A stretch of DNA of 64,000 nucleotides from Streptomyces sp. MRC013 (GTDB lineage Bacteria > Actinomycetota > Actinomycetes > Streptomycetales > Streptomycetaceae), in assembly GCF_023614235.1 (NCBI RefSeq), contig NZ_CP094264.1:4774001-4838000 (forward strand). The letters run 5' to 3'. Under the pieces are notes generated by a model. The model saw only the letters and a program-made list of their open reading frames with translations. It was not told where the DNA came from and did not search any database. Positions 38,134-47,863 of the stretch are shown here, one piece after another (within the stretch, counting starts at the first letter, position 1; each line of letters starts with the position of its first letter). Made by a program: the position numbers and the translations under genes.

Positions 38134-38895
38134 TCACCGCACCGGGGCCAGTGTCATCAGACCGCAGCCGTACGCCTTCGCCTTGCCCAGCCCGTGGGTC
38201 AGCGTACGGCGGAAGGCCGCGAGGTCGGTGATCTGCAGCCTGCCGTCGAACGTCGCACGCGTGAAACGCACGTCCGGAGCGGCCGGAGTGTGCCTGCCCT
38301 GGCCTTGTTCCCCACGGGCCGTGACGGCCCCCGCCCCCGAGGGCTTGCCGAACCGCATCGGTGTCCGGTCGTGCACGATCACCTCGTAGTTCATGTCGGC
38401 CGTGGCGGAGTCACCCTCGGTCGGCTTCCTGACCACGGCGAACCCCCCATGCGCTTGGCGCTTCAGCAACCAGCCGATCTGATGGCCGGGTGTGACGTGG
38501 GCGGCGCGCTTGGTCGGTGCGCCCGGGGCGTCCACGTCCCTGCGGATGTGGTGTACCGGGTTGGCGGTGAGGCGGAACGCCCAGATGTCGCCCTGGCGGA
38601 GAGCGTCCAGGAACTCTCCGTAGGAGAAGGTGCTCCACCCTTTCTCCCCCAGGCTCGGCCAGCCGGCCTGTTCTGCGAGGTGGGTGAGGTCGGGTTGGCA
38701 GGGACTGGAGATGAAGAGGTCGACGCGGCCGGCCGGCGCGTGGTCGAGTCGCCACAGCACTCGGGGGCCGCCGCCCTCGCGTGCCGGAGGGTCGGGGAAC
38801 GCCATGTTCACGGCGCCGTGCAGGCGGTGCGGGGAGCCGAGGAGCCGTCGTGTCTCGGGCCGGGCGGTGTTGAAACGGAAACGGGTCAGGTACAT
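38134..38895 (-). CDS. cas6e: Cas6e (CasE/Cse3) crRNA endoribonuclease
   Basis: 253-aa RAMP endoribonuclease that cuts pre-crRNA at the base of the repeat hairpin and stays bound to the crRNA 3' end in Cascade. It starts MYLTRFRFNTARPETRRLLG; the conserved HGAVNMAFPD segment contains the catalytic His (about residue 26), and the Gly-rich loop GLGKAKAYGCGLMTLAP closes the protein as in Cas6 families. It lies 8 nt after cas5e and 4 nt before cas1. Confidence 0.95.
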   Translation of the reverse strand: MYLTRFRFNTARPETRRLLGSPHRLHGAVNMAFPDPPAREGGGPRVLWRLDHAPAGRVDLFISSPCQPDLTHLAEQAGWPSLGEKGWSTFSYGEFLDALRQGDIWAFRLTANPVHHIRRDVDAPGAPTKRAAHVTPGHQIGWLLKRQAHGGFAVVRKPTEGDSATADMNYEVIVHDRTPMRFGKPSGAGAVTARGEQGQGRHTPAAPDVRFTRATFDGRLQITDLAAFRRTLTHGLGKAKAYGCGLMTLAPVR

Positions 38896-38903
38896 CGGGG
38901 GTC

Positions 38904-39653
38904 CTAGGAGACGTCCGTGGAGAGGGTCGGGCGGCCGGGTGGCGCAGCCCGGCGCAGGTGTGCGGTCGGATCGTGCGGGGGTGCGTCGACGTGTGAGGTC
39001 CGCACGCCTCGCACCGCGTACTGCCGGTGGCGCGGGTCGAAGGTGACGGGCGTGTCGCGCAGCGAGAAGTCGGGGGGCTCACCGGGAGGGCAGTCCACGA
39101 GGACGTCCAGTTCCTCCGGGGCGGCCCGCGTCCGGCCAGGGGGCCCGCTCCGGGCGAGTTGCCTGACGTACCACCGCGACGCCTGCCAGGGCGCGCCGCG
39201 CAGCGCGTTTTCCAGGGGCTGGTCGGTCAGGGAGCCTTCGAACAGCAGCGGGCGGCCCGGTGGACAGGAACGACGCCCCAGGTAGGGGAGGAACCGGGGT
39301 GCGTCCACGGCCGCGTGCAGTTGCAGCACCACCTCTTCCTCACCCTCCACTCCGACGACGAAGACCGCGTCGGCCAGGTAGTACCGCTCCGAGAGCGGCA
39401 TCGCCCGGCCCGAGTCGGCGTGGTGCGCGGTGTGGAAGTCCCGCACCCGCGTTCCCGGCTGGTCGATGCGAACGCCGAAGCGCAGCGCGGCCAGGTCGGA
39501 GAGGTCCGCGCCCCGCGGACGCCCTTGGGCGGCGGCCAGCAGACCGAGCACGCCGCTCTTGGTCGGGGCGTTCTCCGTGGTGCGGCGCACGAACCGGGCC
39601 GCCGACCCCCAAGCCTGCAACGGTCCGGCCAGCCGCAGCAGCAGCACTGTCAT
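38904..39653 (-). CDS. cas5e: Cas5e (CasD) Cascade subunit
   Basis: 249-aa RAMP protein that caps the crRNA 5' handle in Cascade. The N-terminus VLLLRLAGPLQAWGSAARFV and the loop TENAPTKSGVLGLLAAAQG are diagnostic, followed by RFGVRIDQPGTRVRDFHT. The C-terminal 40 residues form a Pro/His/Arg-rich tail. ATG 39653 overlaps the cas7e stop (ATGA), so the two are coupled. Confidence 0.95.
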   Translation of the reverse strand: MTVLLLRLAGPLQAWGSAARFVRRTTENAPTKSGVLGLLAAAQGRPRGADLSDLAALRFGVRIDQPGTRVRDFHTAHHADSGRAMPLSERYYLADAVFVVGVEGEEEVVLQLHAAVDAPRFLPYLGRRSCPPGRPLLFEGSLTDQPLENALRGAPWQASRWYVRQLARSGPPGRTRAAPEELDVLVDCPPGEPPDFSLRDTPVTFDPRHRQYAVRGVRTSHVDAPPHDPTAHLRRAAPPGRPTLSTDVS

Positions 39654-40840
39654 GCTCCGGACTCCAGGCGTTCGGCCACCGCGCTTTTGACCTGGTCCAG
39701 CAGGGCGGGCAAGGTCACGTTGGTGCCCAGTCCCGCCAGCGCCCGCGTTTCCTCGCCGACGCGGAACACCCAGGTGGGCCGGCCCGCGATGCCGTACTGC
39801 CGCTCCAGGTCGGGTACGTACGCGGCGAGCCGGCGGCAGCTCTCCCGGAGGAACCCCCCTTCCGGGGACTTGGGGACCGGCTCCTCGAAGGCGCCGACGA
39901 AGCTGATCGGCCACCGGTCGCGGATCGTGACGATGACGGCGGAGGGCAGGGTGTGGTTGCCGAAGGAGTTGATCTTGCCGGTCGGCAGGGAGGTGACGAA
40001 CGCCTCCAGGAAGGCGGCGACGGCCTTCGACGCGGGCGTGCCCGGGGGCTCGTCCTCCTTGAGGCCGACACCCAGGTTGCGCTGGAGCTCGTCGACGTCG
40101 ACCGCCGCGTACCGGTACAGCGTCGCGGAGTGGAAGTCGACCGTGCCGATCATGCCCGCGCCCGACTCGGACTCCCCGCTGCGATCGTCCACCGCCGTGT
40201 AGTAGTCCGACTCGATGTCGGATCGGTGCACGCTCAGCGCGTGCGCGACCTGCGTCGCGGCCTCCACGTTGAGGTCGGCGGAGTCCGCCACCATCCGCCC
40301 GAAGAGCGCGATGTCCACCGAGTGGCGGGTGTCGACCGCGTTGCGTGCCCTCGACTTCTGCTCCTTGTCCTTCAAGGACTTCTTGAGCTGCTCCACGTCC
40401 CCGCCGCCGCTGGCGTCCACAGCCACTTCGGCGAGCGCGTCCAGTTGCCGCCTGCTGAGGAACATCAGGTACTTCGATTCCGAGACCGCTGCCTCGTCGC
40501 CGTCCTTGCTCTTCCGCTTCGGTACCTCGAACGACGAACCGGTGGCCGTCCGCAGGGTCTCCTCGGCGAGCTTCACGGCGGCTTCGGCCAGCGCCGGGTC
40601 GTGCGCGGTGATGCGTTCCGCCAGCGCTTCGACCACTTTCTTCGTCCGCACACCGAGGTCCTCCGGCGGCAGCAGCTCGTTGAACCGGCTCCGGGTGGCG
40701 CGCTTCCACGCCTGGCTCGACACCCGCGCCCGGCGTACACCGCCGTAGTAGGCGGACTTGGGTGTCCCGGTGTCGTCCCGGTTCATGTTGTTCGGCGGCA
40801 CGTTCTGGAGGATGTGGATGTCGAGGATGGTGCGGGTCAC
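39650..40840 (-). CDS. cas7e: Cas7e (CasC/Cse4) Cascade backbone
   Basis: 396-aa Cascade backbone subunit; six copies normally line the crRNA. Landmarks are ILDIHILQNVPPNNMNRDD at the start, GGVRRARVSSQAWKRATR near residue 40, DIALFGRMVAD near 170, and GKINSFGNHTLPSAV near 290. Start GTG 40840 follows an 87-nt gap after cse2, the widest within the Cascade genes. The reading frame and motifs are intact. Confidence 0.96.
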   Translation of the reverse strand: MTRTILDIHILQNVPPNNMNRDDTGTPKSAYYGGVRRARVSSQAWKRATRSRFNELLPPEDLGVRTKKVVEALAERITAHDPALAEAAVKLAEETLRTATGSSFEVPKRKSKDGDEAAVSESKYLMFLSRRQLDALAEVAVDASGGGDVEQLKKSLKDKEQKSRARNAVDTRHSVDIALFGRMVADSADLNVEAATQVAHALSVHRSDIESDYYTAVDDRSGESESGAGMIGTVDFHSATLYRYAAVDVDELQRNLGVGLKEDEPPGTPASKAVAAFLEAFVTSLPTGKINSFGNHTLPSAVIVTIRDRWPISFVGAFEEPVPKSPEGGFLRESCRRLAAYVPDLERQYGIAGRPTWVFRVGEETRALAGLGTNVTLPALLDQVKSAVAERLESGA

Positions 40841-40927
40841 GAGCGTTCCGTTCTCTTGTCTGACGACCGGAAAAGGGAAGGGGGAAAGGGGCGGGGCCGG
40901 TGGTTGAGGACGGCCGGGCAGCCGGGG

Positions 40928-41794
40928 TCAGGAGTCGAGGTCGGCCACATCGAGGTCCTCCGCCGATACGGCATCCGTGTCGGCCTCGTCGCTCCCGCCA
41001 CCCGTACGGGCAGGGCCGGGGTGTTCGTGGCGCCGGTGGAAGTCGCGTCCCCAGGTCCGGCGCACGTCGTCCCGGCGGTTCTCGTCCTGCCACCGCAGGA
41101 GCCGGTCGGCGAGGAGCGCGTAGTCGAGGGGGATGCGCGCGGAGCGCAGCAGCAGCACCATCTCGCGCAGCCGGGTCGCCAGGACGTCCGTGTCCGATGC
41201 GGTCCCGATGCGGACGAACCGCCGACGTACGGTCTCGCTGGCATCTTCGACCTGCTTCGCCACCGGGTCCGCGCCGGCGCTGTCGACGGCCGCGCCGCTG
41301 TCACGGACGCCGGTCCTCCCGTGGGCCAGACGGCGCACGGCACGACCGAGCGACCACCCGGCCAGGTGCATGGGCTCGTCCCGCAGGGACTGCTGGTGCA
41401 GCGCCCACAGCGTCACGGCGATGTGGACGGCCGTGTCCTCACGCCGTTCTCGCTCCTCCTGCCCGACGCGAGCCGCGGAGGAGAAGTAGGCGGGCGCGAC
41501 GCTCCCGCCATCGTGTCCCTCCCGCTCCGACATCCGCCGCTCTTCGCGGAGTTCGCTCAGGGTCTCCAGGTGGTCGAGACCCCAGGCGGTGGGGGAGGCG
41601 TGTGCGTCCCGTCCGGCTTCTCGGCGCAGCCGGGCGACGGCCGCGACCGCCCAGGGAACGTCCTGCCGGTAGCCGGTCTGCAGTCGGCCCAGGGTGCGCG
41701 AAACGGCCTCGTGAGGGAGCGAGGGGGATGGGGCGGTGGGGCCGCTTCCGTCCGCGCCCACCCTGTCCCGGAAGGCCGGAGGAGTCGGTGCCAT
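40928..41794 (-). CDS. cse2: Cse2 (CasB) small Cascade subunit
   Basis: 288-aa, long for Cse2, with an N-terminal Pro-rich extension of about 30 residues and an acidic C-terminal tail. The conserved core has RLQTGYRQDVPWAVAAVARL, TLWALHQQS, LGRAVRRLAHG, and LLRSARIPLDYALLADRLLR with the end of the domain near RRTWGRDFHR. Two copies stabilise the R-loop in Cascade. ATG 41794 has AGGAGA upstream and lies 43 nt after the Cse1 stop. Confidence 0.92.
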   Translation of the reverse strand: MAPTPPAFRDRVGADGSGPTAPSPSLPHEAVSRTLGRLQTGYRQDVPWAVAAVARLRREAGRDAHASPTAWGLDHLETLSELREERRMSEREGHDGGSVAPAYFSSAARVGQEERERREDTAVHIAVTLWALHQQSLRDEPMHLAGWSLGRAVRRLAHGRTGVRDSGAAVDSAGADPVAKQVEDASETVRRRFVRIGTASDTDVLATRLREMVLLLRSARIPLDYALLADRLLRWQDENRRDDVRRTWGRDFHRRHEHPGPARTGGGSDEADTDAVSAEDLDVADLDS

Positions 41795-41837
41795 GGGGTT
41801 TCTCCTGACGACGATGGTTCGAGGGAGGTGCTGCGGG

Positions 41838-43482
41838 TCAGGGCGTGGCCGGTGGTCCCAGGACCTGGTGCAGCCGTGCGCGGAACCAGAGTTCGGCACG
41901 CCCGGCGTCCATCAGGCGCTCGCCCCGGCCGGGAAGGTCGACCACTCTGCCGTCGCAGGCTGCCGGTCCGGCGGACCTGATCTCCTGCCGGGCCAGGCGG
42001 TGTACGTGGCGCCGGACCGTTTCCCGCCACTCCTGCCGGGCGGCTTGAAGGTCGGGTTGCCGGGCCAGATTCCGCAGCCATGCGCGGTAGGGGCCGTCCA
42101 GGGCCGCGTATCCGAGGTGTCGGGCGGCAGCATCCGCCGTGTCCGGGCGCCCGGTGCCGGCAGCGCGGGCGAGGTTGCCGGCGAGGTGCCCCAGTGCCTC
42201 GACAGCCGTTTCGGCGTCGCTGACGGCGTCCACGGCGGCGGGACCGTACACCGGGTTGGTCTCGTGCAGGGTGACGACCGGGAGCACGACGGAGTCGTCG
42301 ACGATCTCGTCGATCACCGACTGCTGCGTGCCGTAGACCACGCCGACCAGGCGGAGCCGCACCAGTTTCCCGGGGTCGATCTCGCTTTCGGTGATGATCT
42401 GCGTGTACCAGCGGGTGATGCCCGCGCGAAGCCGTACGGGCGGCTCACCACGGCCGCCTGTCTCCCCCGCCTGAGCGCGGGAGGGGAGCAGGGCACCGAG
42501 GCCCCGCCACGCCGACTTCTCCGGGTCGTGCCGGGACGGGGTGTAGACGATCGCCCGCCCCTGCTTCTTCTCCTGCGCGGGGCTGCGGCGCCATCCGCTC
42601 ATCGGCTCCAGCAGCCAGGGAGAGGACTGGACGAGAGGATCGCCGTAGCCCAGGACAACCCCCGTCACCACGCCTTGATCGGCGCACAGACGGATCCGGC
42701 GGGTCTGCCAGGTGTACAGGTCCCGGAGGCCGAGAGGCTCGGGGCCACCCGCGCGCTCACTGCGGGGGCCGGGCCCGTACGGCTCGTTCCGGCGCCAGGC
42801 CGGCCGGTCCTCGTCGATCCGCTCGGCCAGCTCGCTTCCCGCGTACGCTTCCTCGAACGCGATGAGGTTGAGCAGCAGCGTCTCGCGCAGAGTGGCCCCC
42901 CTCGGCGAAGACACCTCCCAGGTGCCCCAGCGCCCCGACACCCAAGGGGTACACCTTGCCCGCCTTGCTCCGCTCCTCGTCGCCCTTCATCGCGGGCTTG
43001 ATGCCCGAGGTGTCGAAGGCATGGGCGTGGAGCAGCCACCGAGCGGCTTCCGCGAAGGACAGTTGATCTACATGCGGCCGCCGCATGGAGAACAGAGCGG
43101 AACCGGTCGGTACGTCGGCGACGATCCGACTGAGGGGGGCCACTTCGTCCTTCGCGGTCCGCAGACCGGCCACTTGGAAGAACGGACGGTCTTCATCGAA
43201 GAGTTCGAAGCACCGGACGTGGTGATCCAGGTAGTCGAGGGCCGCCGCGAACGGCGCGGGGCTCTCCCACAGCTCTTCCCAGTCCTCCAGGTCCGCCGGT
43301 CCTTCCAGAGCGTCGTGGAGGACTGCCAACAACAGCCGTAGCAGGGCCGGCTCCTGGGTGGGGACGTCACCGACGATCCCGCGCAAGGCGTCGGCGTCCG
43401 CGAAGACCTCCCGCAGGGACAGCTCCGCGACCGTGCCGTCGAGGCGCTGCACCGGCACCCACGGCTCATTCGCGAGATTGAA
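41838..43482 (-). CDS. cse1: Cse1 (CasA) half of the Cas3-Cse1 fusion, frameshifted
   Basis: Large Cascade subunit that recognises the PAM and recruits Cas3. It begins FNLANEPWVPVQRLDGTVAE without its own start: the frame runs uninterrupted from the Cas3 half through an Ala/Gly/Asp-rich linker. The middle has LEDWEELWESPAPFAAALDY and LFDEDRPFFQVAGL. At the six-C run 42896-42901 (plus strand) one base is extra; removing it joins GVGALGHLGGVFAEG to ATLRETLLLNLIAFEE, the normal Cse1 order. The C-terminal four-helix region ends at 41838. About 547 aa after repair. Confidence 0.88.
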
Positions 43483-46400
43483 CGCCGCCGGGATGTCGTC
43501 GGCGGTACCGACCTGGCCGGCCAGAGCGGCGGTGGACCGGCTCACCGGGCCGCGGTTCCGGCTCGTGCCGCTCGCAGGGGCACCTGACTGTGCCGCGGCG
43601 TCCACGTCGGCGCCGGACGCCTCCTGCGCCCCCTGCTCCTGTGCATCCTGTCCGTCCCCTTCGTCCCGTGCGCCGCCGTGTCCGTCCGGGCTGCTCTCGG
43701 GCATGCCGGGGGCAGCCACCCGCAGCCCCTCGGCGCGGCCGTAGCTCAACGTGAAGCCTGCCAGTCGGGTCTGACAACGCTCGTCCAGAACGAGCACCAA
43801 CTCCCCTGCCAGCCACGGGCACTCCTTCACCTGCCAGGCCGGGACCAGGAACTTCTCCAGCTCCGCGATGGTGCGGTCGACCAACCACTGTCTGCTGAAC
43901 CGCCCGGGAAGAGTGAGTGCGCTGGCGGCCACCGCCTCGGCCGCCCGCCGACTCGGGGGGAAGTCGGTGGGCAGTTCCAGGCCGCCTCGCCCGCCCTCCT
44001 CGCCTCCGTCCAGCCAGGGCACGGTGGTCAACCGGCCGTCGGCCCGTCGCTGGACGACCAGGACCTCCAGGGTCTCCTCGCTGTCCCGTACCTGCGCCCG
44101 CCCGGACCGGCTGTCGTCCGCGTCCCCCGCATGGGCCTCCAACCACCCGTACACGGGCCGCCCGGGACGCCGTACCGGCCCCAGGAGAAAGCTGTCCGCC
44201 CTGCGCCGCTTCTCCGCGAGCAACGCCCGGTGGCGCGCAGCGGCCTCAGCGATGGCCTCGCTCCACGCGGCCGGCCCGAACGGTTCGTCACCGTAGGCGC
44301 TCTGCACCAGCGGGCTGATGTCGTACGGCAGACGTAAGGGAACGCCGTCGAGATGGGGCGCGAGGACGGCGAGCGAGCGCAACAGGGTCCAGTCACCCGG
44401 GTACACGGCCCGGGAACCCGTGTCGGGAAGGGGCGGCGAGACCGTCCAGTCGACTCCGGTGACCAGGCACCGGGGGTGGACAGCCGGGCCGGCCGGAACG
44501 AAGGGTGCCGGTGCAACCGCCCCATCCGCTGCAGTACGAGGTCGACCGGGGCCAGGTCGGTCACCAGCAGGTCGAAACTGACGTCGAGGGACTGCTCCAC
44601 CACCTGGCTGGCCACCACCACGTGCCGCGCGGGCCGGTCGCCGTCCGGACCGAACATCCGGAGCAGCGCGGCGTCGTTGGCGGCACGGTCGGCGGCCAGG
44701 AACCGCGAGTGAGTGACCGTCACGTGGCGGTCGTCGAACCGTTCCCGCAGCACCTCGGCCGCTTCCAGCACCCGCCCCACGGTGTTGCGTACGACCAGGG
44801 CGCAGCCGCCGTCGGCCAGCTCCGCCTCCAGCCGGTCGGCCAGCGTGGTGAGGTCGTCGTCCATGCGCTCGAGCACGACGGCCGTGCCGCGCCCGGAGGC
44901 CGCCGCGGGCTGTGCGGTCAGGGCGGTCCGGCCCGGCGACACAGCGGTCAGCAGGGGGTAGGCGTCGACGGCGGTCTCCACTGCCGCAGCGCCTTCGGCT
45001 CCCGCGTACGCGGCGGCGAGGGCCTTCCTGCGGGCGGCCGGGAGGGTGGCGGAGAGCAGCACCACCGGGACCCGGTAGGCGGCCAGCCACTCCAGCGTCC
45101 GGTCCAGATAGCGGTTCATGTAGGCGTCGTAGGCGTGCACTTCGTCGATCACCACCACCTTGCCCGCGACCGCCAGGTGCCGAAGGGCCAGGTGCCGGCT
45201 CTTGAGGGCGGCGAACAACACCTGGTCCACGGTTCCGACGGCGAACGACGCGAGGAGCTGCTTCTTCCGCCCGCGCAGCCACTGGTGGGCGTGGAGCCCG
45301 GCGGGATGCCGCGGTACGCTCCGTCCTCTCCCACCCGGCGCGGGCTCCTGCTCGTCCCCGTCCGGCTCGACGGCGGCGATGGCCCGGCTTCCCGCACGCA
45401 GCAGACCGGACCAGGTCTCGTTGAGCGCCGCCTTCGCGTGCGCCAGTACCACGGACCGCGACGGCGCCCCGTCGGCGGGCAGTGCGTCGAGCCACGACAG
45501 GAGCCGGCTGAACATGGCGTCCCCGGTCGCCCGGGTCGGAAGCGCCAGCAGCACCCCGCCGGCCCCCGAACGCGCCGCGAGGACCTCCGCCGCCGCCAGC
45601 GCGGCCTCCGTCTTTCCCTCTCCCATCGGCGCTTCGATGATGAGCAGTCCGGCCGGGTCCATGGCGCCCGCCATCCGGACCGCTTCCTGCTGGACCGGGC
45701 GCGGCGCGGCCCCCTGAAGCTCGGGGAAACGCTGTGAGAACAGCACCTGCGGCGATGCGGTGGGCAACTCCGGTTTCCAGGGCCCCGGGAGGTCCAGGCC
45801 CTCCCAGGCGGCCCGCAACCTGCGCCGTTCACCGGACGCACCCAGCGGATGCCACGACTCGGGCGCGTACGGGAACAGTTCGGGAGCGCTGGCGAGCCAG
45901 TCGGCGAGGATCACCACGGCCGTCAGCAGCACCTGAGCCGGCTGGGGCAACCGGACCCCGCGCCAGGACGGCCACAGGTCCGTCACACCGGTCAGTTCGA
46001 CACACCAGTCCAACAGCTCGTACTGGGTCCGGCGCCACAGGGCCTCACTCGGTCCAGGGTGCCGCACGAGGTGCGGGCGCAGCTGCAGGTCATGGATCTC
46101 CTGGCTTCCCGGCGGCACTCCGTGGTGCCCTCCCGCCACCACCGCGAACTGCCCTGCCACGCGGGCTCCCAGGCCGAATCGCTCCCCCAGCCATTCCTGG
46201 AGCACCACCTGACCCGCCAGTCCGTGGGGCGCCAGCTTCCTGTCCTGGCCGTATTCCTTGGCGGTGGGCATGTCCAGACCGTGATCCCGCATGCGCCCGG
46301 CCAACTGCTCGACCTGGCAGGCGAAGGCGGGGGTGCACTTGCCGATGTCGTGAGAGGACGCCAGGAAGCGCACGAGCCGCGAGGCTTCCTCCTCCCCTCC

Positions 46401-46619
46401 GGGGAAGGGCTCCGACACGAGGCGCTTGACGGACGCGGGCAGCCATTCGTCCCACAGCTTCTCCGCCACAGCACCGCTGTCGGCCATGTGCCGCCAGAGC
46501 GGCAGCCAGCCATCGGTCTTGCGGTCGTGTTTGGCCCAGGCGGAACGGGCGGCGTCCGAGAGGCGTTGGGGAGAGAGCTGTGTCTTCTGAGGGGTCGGAT
46601 CCTCGGAGGCGGGGAACAC
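43483..46619 (-). CDS. cas3: Cas3 helicase-nuclease half of the Cas3-Cse1 fusion, frameshifted
   Basis: Target-degrading HD nuclease/SF2 helicase. HD motif SSHDIGK near residue 90; Walker A EAPMGEGKTEAA near 330; DEVH in VVVIDEVHAYD near 490; motif III LLSATLP; motif VI VLQRMGRLHRH near 705. Just after motif VI the frame breaks at the GGG (plus) 44503-44505; one added base gives RLHRHPFVPAGPAVHPRCLV and the C-terminal domain. It then passes without stop through about 70 linker residues (ESSPDGHGGARDEGDGQDAQ onward) into Cse1. GTG 46619 has GGGAGGA upstream; the frame opens earlier, at 46715, without such a site. Confidence 0.9.
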
Positions 46620-46748
46620 GCCAGAGTCCTCCCATACGGCGTTTGCGCTGTGTGACTCGCGGTCGGATGATCTCGCGGCAATGAGCCGCAGACCGGTGGC
46701 CGGGCGGGCGCCCAAGTGTTCGAAGCGCCCGCCGGGCTTCCTTCGTGA

Positions 46749-46892
46749 TCAGTGCCGACGACTCAGCAACGCTCCCGCCACCACCAGCGCCACCCATACC
46801 CAGGGGCGGTAACCCGAGGCGGCGATCATGGCGATGACCAGGCCCCAGACGGGAGGCGCAAGCGACTGACCAGGGTCAATGGAGGCGCGCAT
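46749..46892 (-). CDS. Small membrane protein, hypothetical
   Basis: 47 aa starting at ATG 46892, with AAGGTGA upstream. It has a polar lead (MRASIDPGQSLAPP) and one or two hydrophobic segments (VWGLVIAMIAASGYRPWVWV and ALVVAGALL) ending SRRH. I do not recognise the family. It lies 130 bp upstream of the cas3 start on the same strand, in the position of a cas-operon lead gene, though a link to CRISPR function is unproven. Confidence 0.45.
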   Translation of the reverse strand: MRASIDPGQSLAPPVWGLVIAMIAASGYRPWVWVALVVAGALLSRRH

Positions 46893-46984
46893 TGCTAGAA
46901 TCACCTTGTTCCTGTGGCTGATACGGGCTGACAGGGACGGGCCGGGCTCGACCTGCTCCGTTGCCGCGGAGCAGGCGTCGACGA

Positions 46985-47013
46985 GTCCGGCCCTCAGCAT
47001 TCGAGGGCCGGAC
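46985..47013. terminator. Strong hairpin upstream of the cas operon
   Basis: Perfect 11-bp inverted repeat GTCCGGCCCTC/GAGGGCCGGAC with a 7-nt loop, next to a second hairpin (CCTGCTCC/GGAGCAGG) around 46950-46975. It could insulate the cas operon from outside transcription. Confidence 0.55.
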
Positions 47014-47170
47014 TGCGGCCTTGGCAAGAGCGTAGGGCGCGATGAGCGTGCCCGGGCGGTTTTCGTTGAATCACCTGTTGCCGAGTCAACTAGACAGATA
47101 GATGTACCCGGTTGGCTCTGCTTGGCGCGGAGGCCAGCATGCCTCAACCCGACAGGACACCGCCGGAGAC

Positions 47171-47261
47171 TTCCTCAGCCCCGCGTACGCGGGGAGCGAC
47201 GATCCCTGAACACTTACGGACACATGTACCCGGGGATCACCCCCGCGTGCGCGGGGACCAA
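47171..47261 (-). CRISPR. Relic two-repeat CRISPR upstream of the cas genes
   Basis: The copy at 47233-47261 matches the main repeat at 27 of 29 positions. The copy at 47171-47199 keeps only the palindromic core (CCCCGCGTACGCGGGG). They are 62 nt apart, close to the array period, with a 33-nt spacer between. This looks like the end of a second array on the far side of the cas genes, now decayed. Confidence 0.6.
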
Positions 47262-47595
47262 CACGAGCGGTACGCCTCACTACTCACCAGGGAGTGGGGA
47301 CTACCACCGGCTGTACTGTGACAACAGTACGACCCGGTCGAGCAGGGTACGCGACACCGCGGACCGTCCCCCTGGGCGCAGGAGGGCGACGGAGGCACCA
47401 CCGCCATCATGAAGGACCGAGTCGTCCTCGCGTCCGTAGGGAGAACGACTGCGGTGACAGGGCGAGCGACCAGGTGGGTTTCGGGGTTGCGGCTTCGAGG
47501 AGGTGGCTCTACTCACTCATCGCGCACTGCTCGTACGCGTGGCGGGACAGGCGCGCAGAGTTCTTTCGCTCGTCGCGTGATTGGCGCGTAGAGCG

Positions 47596-47636
47596 CGTGC
47601 TTGGAAGGCGCATGCTCTACCCGCTGAGCTGCAAGG
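47596..47636 (-). other. tRNA-Gly-like fragment (D-arm and anticodon arm)
   Basis: On the minus strand GCTCAGCGGGTAGAGC forms a D-arm, followed by an anticodon arm with loop CTTCCAA (anticodon TCC, glycine) and one stem mismatch. No T-arm or acceptor 3' end follows, so it is at most a 5' half. It may mark an old integration site within the island. Confidence 0.3.
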
Positions 47637-47863
47637 GCTGTTCTAGGAAAACGTAGCCTTTCGGATGCCCGTCCCGCGAACCCGTGGGACGTGTGTGGGA
47701 CCTGTCGATCCCTGGGAAGCGAGGGACGCTGGCGCAGCCCAGAGGTCCGGCCTGTAGCTTCTCCTATCGCTTCGCTTTCACAAGGTCGAAGCCCCTCGCG
47801 GAAACAATCTTGGCCCCGTTCGATGCTGATGATCTTCGAGTCGATGAGGGGAAGGCGTCAGGG

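Noticed and set aside
38904-41093. 729-codon frame starting upstream of cas5e
   Set aside because: Only the last 249 codons match Cas5e; the upstream part is antisense-like and overlaps cas7e. ATG 39653 overlapping the cas7e stop is the real start.
42757-45495. A single 912-codon minus-strand protein
   Set aside because: It contains the C-terminal part of Cas3 and the N-terminal part of Cse1, but its first and last stretches are out-of-phase readings of Cas3 and Cse1. It reflects two one-base shifts, not a separate gene.
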